Positions 61,140-64,000 of a stretch of 64,000 nucleotides of DNA are shown piece after piece. This DNA comes from SFDP01 sp051891855 (lineage in GTDB: Bacteria > Bacillota > Clostridia > Lachnospirales > Lachnospiraceae): assembly GCA_051891855.1 (NCBI GenBank), contig JBJFFP010000048.1, positions 1 through 64,000 on the forward strand, written 5' to 3'. The position numbers and the translations under genes are program-made. The notes below the pieces were generated by a model that was given only the letters and a program-made list of their open reading frames with translations, did no database searches and had not been told where the DNA came from. The stretch's first letter is position 1; every line of letters begins with the position of its first letter.

Positions 61140-61147
61140 TATAATCC

Positions 61148-61843
61148 TTACTCATTTTCTGTCTCATAGGCTTCATAGAGTCCGTTTTTTACCATATTTT
61201 CATAAGCATTAAGAATATGCTCATTGGCTACTCTCTCAGCTTTATCCCCATCCTTTTCCTTAATTGCCTCAAGGATAAGCTTATGCTCCCTGTTGGACTG
61301 ACTGCTTCTTTTGTATTTTGAAAGGGTCTTTTTTCTCACTCTCAAGACATAACCGTGAAAATCCCTCAGCTGTCTCTCCAGCATTTTACTGCCGGAGGCC
61401 TCATATAAGATTTCATGAAACCGATTATCCAGCTCTGTAATCTGCTGAGTATGCCCCTTAGAAGTATGAAATTCAGAAAGATAAACGTTTTCCTCCAGTT
61501 CCTCCAGCTGTGACTGCGTAATGTTCATGGTAGCCCATTTTGCACACAGTCCTTCCAGAAGAGAGCGAATCATATAGATATCCTTTACATCCTTCACCGT
61601 GATTCCGGTAACATAGGCCCCCTTATTGGGGATGATGTGAATCAAGCCCTCCAGCTCCAGCTGACGGAAGGCTTCGCGAACAGGCGTTCTGCTGACTCCC
61701 AGCTCTTCTCCTATGGCTACCTCCTTCAGTTCCTCATTATCCTTATATTTTCCATTTAAAATATCCTCTCGTATTTTATGGAAAACTCTTCCCCGCAACG
61801 AAAATTTATCCGTTACCTCCTGTTTTACATCATAATTTCCCAT
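61148..61843 (-). CDS. GntR-family regulator, FadR/FCD type
   Basis: A 231-residue regulator with an N-terminal winged helix (about 15-80, including IGEELGVSRTPVREAFRQLELEGLIHIIPNKGAYV) and a C-terminal all-helical FCD ligand domain (about 88-220) with the metal-binding Asp/His residues of FCD proteins partly visible (LDNRFHEILYEASG). It lies between the citrate-synthase-like gene and icd, so it likely controls this small pathway in response to an organic acid. A 40-bp palindrome with core ATTGTATACAAT overlaps the -10 of the upstream promoter and fits FadR-type operators (GT-N-AC spacing). It starts five bases after the synthase stop. Confidence 0.9.
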   Translation of the reverse strand: MGNYDVKQEVTDKFSLRGRVFHKIREDILNGKYKDNEELKEVAIGEELGVSRTPVREAFRQLELEGLIHIIPNKGAYVTGITVKDVKDIYMIRSLLEGLCAKWATMNITQSQLEELEENVYLSEFHTSKGHTQQITELDNRFHEILYEASGSKMLERQLRDFHGYVLRVRKKTLSKYKRSSQSNREHKLILEAIKEKDGDKAERVANEHILNAYENMVKNGLYEAYETENE

Positions 61844-61848
61844 TTTCT

Positions 61849-63267
61849 CTATGCCCCTAAAGTCATTCCCAGCTCACTGCAGTTTTTCTCAATACAGGAA
61901 ATCAGCTCCTCATCCGTCAGTACGGTGACGCGTCCGTCTGCGTACTCCTGATCCACCCATTCCTTTACCCGTTTTACCAGCTTAGAGCTTTTATCCACAC
62001 ACTTCTCATCCTTTAAGCGATAATAAGTATTGATCCAATGGGCAATTCCTGCCAGACCGGAGGTATTGCTTACAGCACAAAGCACCGGTCTGTTCAAATA
62101 CTTTTCCGTATCAAAAATATTATAAATCTCCTCGTTCTTCAACAGGCCGTCGGCATGAATACCTGCTCTGGTTACATTGAAATTCTTTCCCACAAAAGGC
62201 GTTCTGGAAGGAATCTTATAACCGATTTCCTTCTCATAATACTCTGCCAGCTGTGTAATCACCGTGGTATCCATACCATTTAAATGTCCCTTAAGCTGTG
62301 CATATTCAAATACCATGGCTTCAAGAGGTGTGTTCCCCGTTCTTTCCCCTATGCCAAAGAGAGAGGTATTTACGCCTGAGCAGCCGTAAAGCCAGGCTGT
62401 AGTAGAATTAACAACGGCTTTATAAAAATCGTTATGTCCATGCCATTCAATCAATTCATGGGGAACGCCTGCATGCTTATGCAGGGCATAAATAATTCCC
62501 GGAACACTTCTGGGAATTACCGCTCCCGGATAGTTTACGCCGTAGCCCATAGTATCACAGGCTCTGATCTTAATGGGAATTTTATATTCCTCCATCAGCT
62601 TCATCAGCTCCAGGCAGAAAGGAATAACATAGCCATAGATATCCGCTCTGGTAATATCCTCCAGATGGCATCTGGGGCTGATACCCTCATCCAGACAGTC
62701 CCGGATGATGCTGATGTAATGGTCCATAGCCTGTCTTCTGGTCATTTTCAGCTTCATGAAAATATGATAATCGGAGCAGCTTACCAAAATACCCGTCTCT
62801 TTCATTCCGATTTCCTTCACCAGCTTGAAATCCTCCTTGCTGGCACGAATCCAGCTGGTAACCTCCGGGAACTGATACCCTCGCTCCATACACTGATAAA
62901 CCGCATCCCTGTCCTTCTTACTGTATAAAAAAAACTCACTTGCCCGGATCATTCCGTTAGGCCCGCCCAGCTTATGTAGATAGTCAAAAATCGTCACAAT
63001 CTGCTCTGTGGTATAGGGCGCCCTGGACTGTTGCCCATCCCTGAAAGTGGTATCCGTAATCCAAATCTCTTCAGGCATATTATGGGGAACAATACGGTCA
63101 TTAAAGGGAATCTTTGGCACCTCAGAATAAGGAAACATATTCCGAAAAACATTCGGCTTTTGGATATCATCCAAAATATACATATGCTCTTCAATTTCAA
63201 GCAAATGATTATTGGGATTCATAAAAACCGGTCTATTAGTAAAAATATCTGTATGATCATTATTCAT
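61849..63267 (-). CDS. Re-citrate-synthase-like DRE-TIM acyltransferase
   Basis: A 472-residue member of the 2-isopropylmalate/homocitrate/Re-citrate synthase superfamily. The DRE-TIM motif TDTTFRDGQQSRAPYT follows an extension of about 70 residues, and EWHGHNDFYKAVVNS gives the metal-binding His pair; the C-terminal LeuA regulatory domain is missing. Genome databases may call it 2-isopropylmalate synthase. Linkage to icd and a shared GntR gene, and the Clostridium kluyveri precedent of an IPMS-like protein with Re-citrate synthase activity, make citrate formation the more likely reaction; that is inference. ATG at 63267 has GGAGG seven bases upstream. Confidence 0.75.
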   Translation of the reverse strand: MNNDHTDIFTNRPVFMNPNNHLLEIEEHMYILDDIQKPNVFRNMFPYSEVPKIPFNDRIVPHNMPEEIWITDTTFRDGQQSRAPYTTEQIVTIFDYLHKLGGPNGMIRASEFFLYSKKDRDAVYQCMERGYQFPEVTSWIRASKEDFKLVKEIGMKETGILVSCSDYHIFMKLKMTRRQAMDHYISIIRDCLDEGISPRCHLEDITRADIYGYVIPFCLELMKLMEEYKIPIKIRACDTMGYGVNYPGAVIPRSVPGIIYALHKHAGVPHELIEWHGHNDFYKAVVNSTTAWLYGCSGVNTSLFGIGERTGNTPLEAMVFEYAQLKGHLNGMDTTVITQLAEYYEKEIGYKIPSRTPFVGKNFNVTRAGIHADGLLKNEEIYNIFDTEKYLNRPVLCAVSNTSGLAGIAHWINTYYRLKDEKCVDKSSKLVKRVKEWVDQEYADGRVTVLTDEELISCIEKNCSELGMTLGA

Positions 63268-63311
63268 CACGCATCCTCCATCTGTATAATTTTGGGTATA
63301 AATAGACAAAA

Positions 63312-63351
63312 ACACATCTCGTATAATTGTATACAATCATACGGGATGTGT
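63312..63351. promoter_or_regulatory. 40-bp palindrome, probable GntR-family operator
   Basis: The two halves differ at only two of twenty positions. The centre is ATTGTATACAAT, a perfect 12-bp palindrome matching the GT-AT-AC pattern of FadR-type operators. It contains the -10 (63326-63331) and most of the -35 of the promoter, so bound regulator should block RNA polymerase. The GntR-family gene two steps away in the operon is the likely partner. Confidence 0.7.
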
Positions 63352-63354
63352 CAA
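63326..63354 (-). promoter_or_regulatory. Sigma-A promoter for the citrate-synthase-like/GntR unit
   Basis: TTGACA (63349-63354), exactly 17 bases, TACAAT (63326-63331) on the minus strand. The -35 is perfect, the -10 one mismatch off. The leader to the ATG at 63267 is about 52 bases. Confidence 0.8.
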
Positions 63355-63377
63355 TAATAAATTCCTTTGTAGGTTTT

Positions 63378-64000
63378 TCAGTGATCTTTTAGCAGCTCCC
63401 CGATATTCAGCATTCCCCACCCCTGTTTACTCCAGGGTTCTCCTAAATCCAGGGCAGAATAACAGATTCTCTGTCTAAGCTCTTCTGCCGTAAGTCCCGG
63501 ATACTTTTCCAGTAAAAGGGCGGCAGCTCCCGATACCAGCGGTGCTGCAAAGGATGTACCGCTTTTGGGTTCATAAGCCTGCTCATACCTGTTATTTCTT
63601 CTTCTGCACTTTGCACTGGCTCCCATAATATTAGTTCCGGGAGCTACGATATCCGGCTTTTTTAATACAGACATACTGGGTCCTCTTCCAGAGTAACGGG
63701 AGCACAGGGTCATTCCGCCGCCATTATAATCACCATCGTGGCAGCCTACCGTCAATACATGCTTTCCCATACCTAAGGGAGAAATGGTTCCTGGCCTGGG
63801 TCCCTTATTTCCGGCAGCTACCACAATCAGGATTCCCGCCTTCCACACTTCCTCCAATGCCGTAAGAAGGGCCCGAATTTTTATCGGTTCCACATGCTCC
63901 TCAAAGCCCACGGAAATATTAAGCACGCGAATATCGAAATGCTGCTTCTTCTCCAGTACCCAGCTTAGGGCTTCTAGCATCTTCTTGGTATCTCCTCCAC
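63378..64000 (-). CDS. S8 (subtilisin) family peptidase, C-terminal part (5' end outside window)
   Basis: The frame runs open to the window edge (codons for GGDTKK precede the first Met), so about 207 residues of the C-terminal half are present. VVAAGNKGPRPGTI holds the oxyanion-hole Asn and GTSFAAPLVSGAAALLL the catalytic Ser; Asp and His of the triad would be upstream. It ends without a wall anchor or obvious C-terminal extension. Many Lachnospiraceae encode several cytosolic or secreted S8 proteases; localisation cannot be judged from this piece. Confidence 0.88.
   Translation of the reverse strand, partial: GGDTKKMLEALSWVLEKKQHFDIRVLNISVGFEEHVEPIKIRALLTALEEVWKAGILIVVAAGNKGPRPGTISPLGMGKHVLTVGCHDGDYNGGGMTLCSRYSGRGPSMSVLKKPDIVAPGTNIMGASAKCRRRNNRYEQAYEPKSGTSFAAPLVSGAAALLLEKYPGLTAEELRQRICYSALDLGEPWSKQGWGMLNIGELLKDH

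Noticed and set aside
1..64000. CRISPR arrays, tRNA/rRNA genes, insertion sequences, integrases, prophage genes
   Set aside because: I looked for spaced direct repeats, tRNA-like cloverleaf ends, transposase or integrase motifs and found none; every gap is short and the genes are chromosomal housekeeping types.

Overview
The window looks like chromosomal core DNA from a spore-forming, anaerobic Clostridia bacterium, most likely a Lachnospiraceae member. Support for this comes from sporulation genes (yqfC/yqfD, a SpoIIIE/FtsK translocase next to tepA, a BofC-like gene), an electron-bifurcating NfnAB transhydrogenase, a Re-citrate-synthase-like enzyme paired with NADP isocitrate dehydrogenase, formate-tetrahydrofolate ligase, Rex, and strong GGAGG ribosome sites with frequent TTG/GTG starts. 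The genus assignment is inference. No rRNA, tRNA, CRISPR array, insertion sequence, prophage or attachment site was seen. No stretch over 300 bases lacks a gene. Almost everything lies on the minus strand; only the AI-2E transporter fragment at the left edge and one ABC-F gene are on the plus strand.

Layout. 1-4.4 kb: end of an AI-2E transporter, a bidirectional terminator, a LUD-domain/cytidylate-kinase-like pair behind a palindromic promoter, then aroB-lspA-rluD. 4.4-7.6 kb: sepF, yggS, an HlyD-like protein and a 139-residue P-loop protein. 7.6-18 kb: a large cell-shape and division cluster, radC-mreB-mreC-mreD-PBP2-minC-minD-minE-rodA-mgsA-DD-carboxypeptidase. 18-28.5 kb: mutS-mutL-miaA with a methionine-gamma-lyase/aluminium-resistance homologue, miaB, and the proline genes proB and proA with a DUF896 gene and the folate cyclo-ligase between them. 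29-33 kb: two flavoproteins and a BofC-like gene with a forespore-type promoter. 33-39 kb: a MOP-type flippase, ybeY, a degenerate PgpH homologue, phoH, yqfD, yqfC, rlmH. 39-47.8 kb: nfnB-nfnA, a zinc-ribbon membrane protein, fhs, ftsK/spoIIIE, tepA. 47.8-54.8 kb: a membrane protein, yebC, a CBS/CorC protein, then the operon rex - coiled-coil protein - NAD(P)HX repair enzyme - alr - mazF. 54.9-59.8 kb: the ABC-F ATPase convergent with a 1002-residue surface protein. 59.8-64 kb: icd, a GntR-family regulator, a Re-citrate-synthase-like gene behind a 40-bp palindrome, and the end of a subtilisin-family protease.

How the genes fit together. The 8-17 kb block places elongasome (MreBCD, RodA, PBP2) and Min division-site genes in one polycistron, and the sepF block supplies a Z-ring anchor. 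The citrate synthase, isocitrate dehydrogenase, ProB and ProA form a plausible route to 2-oxoglutarate, glutamate and proline. Rex sits upstream of an NAD(P)HX repair enzyme in what appears to be an autoregulated redox operon. The least ordinary items are the HD-less PgpH homologue, an insertion of about 240 residues in PBP2, a Glu at the expected catalytic Asp of methylglyoxal synthase, the surface protein whose wall-sorting tail looks cut off by the neighbouring gene, and several promoter-embedded palindromes.
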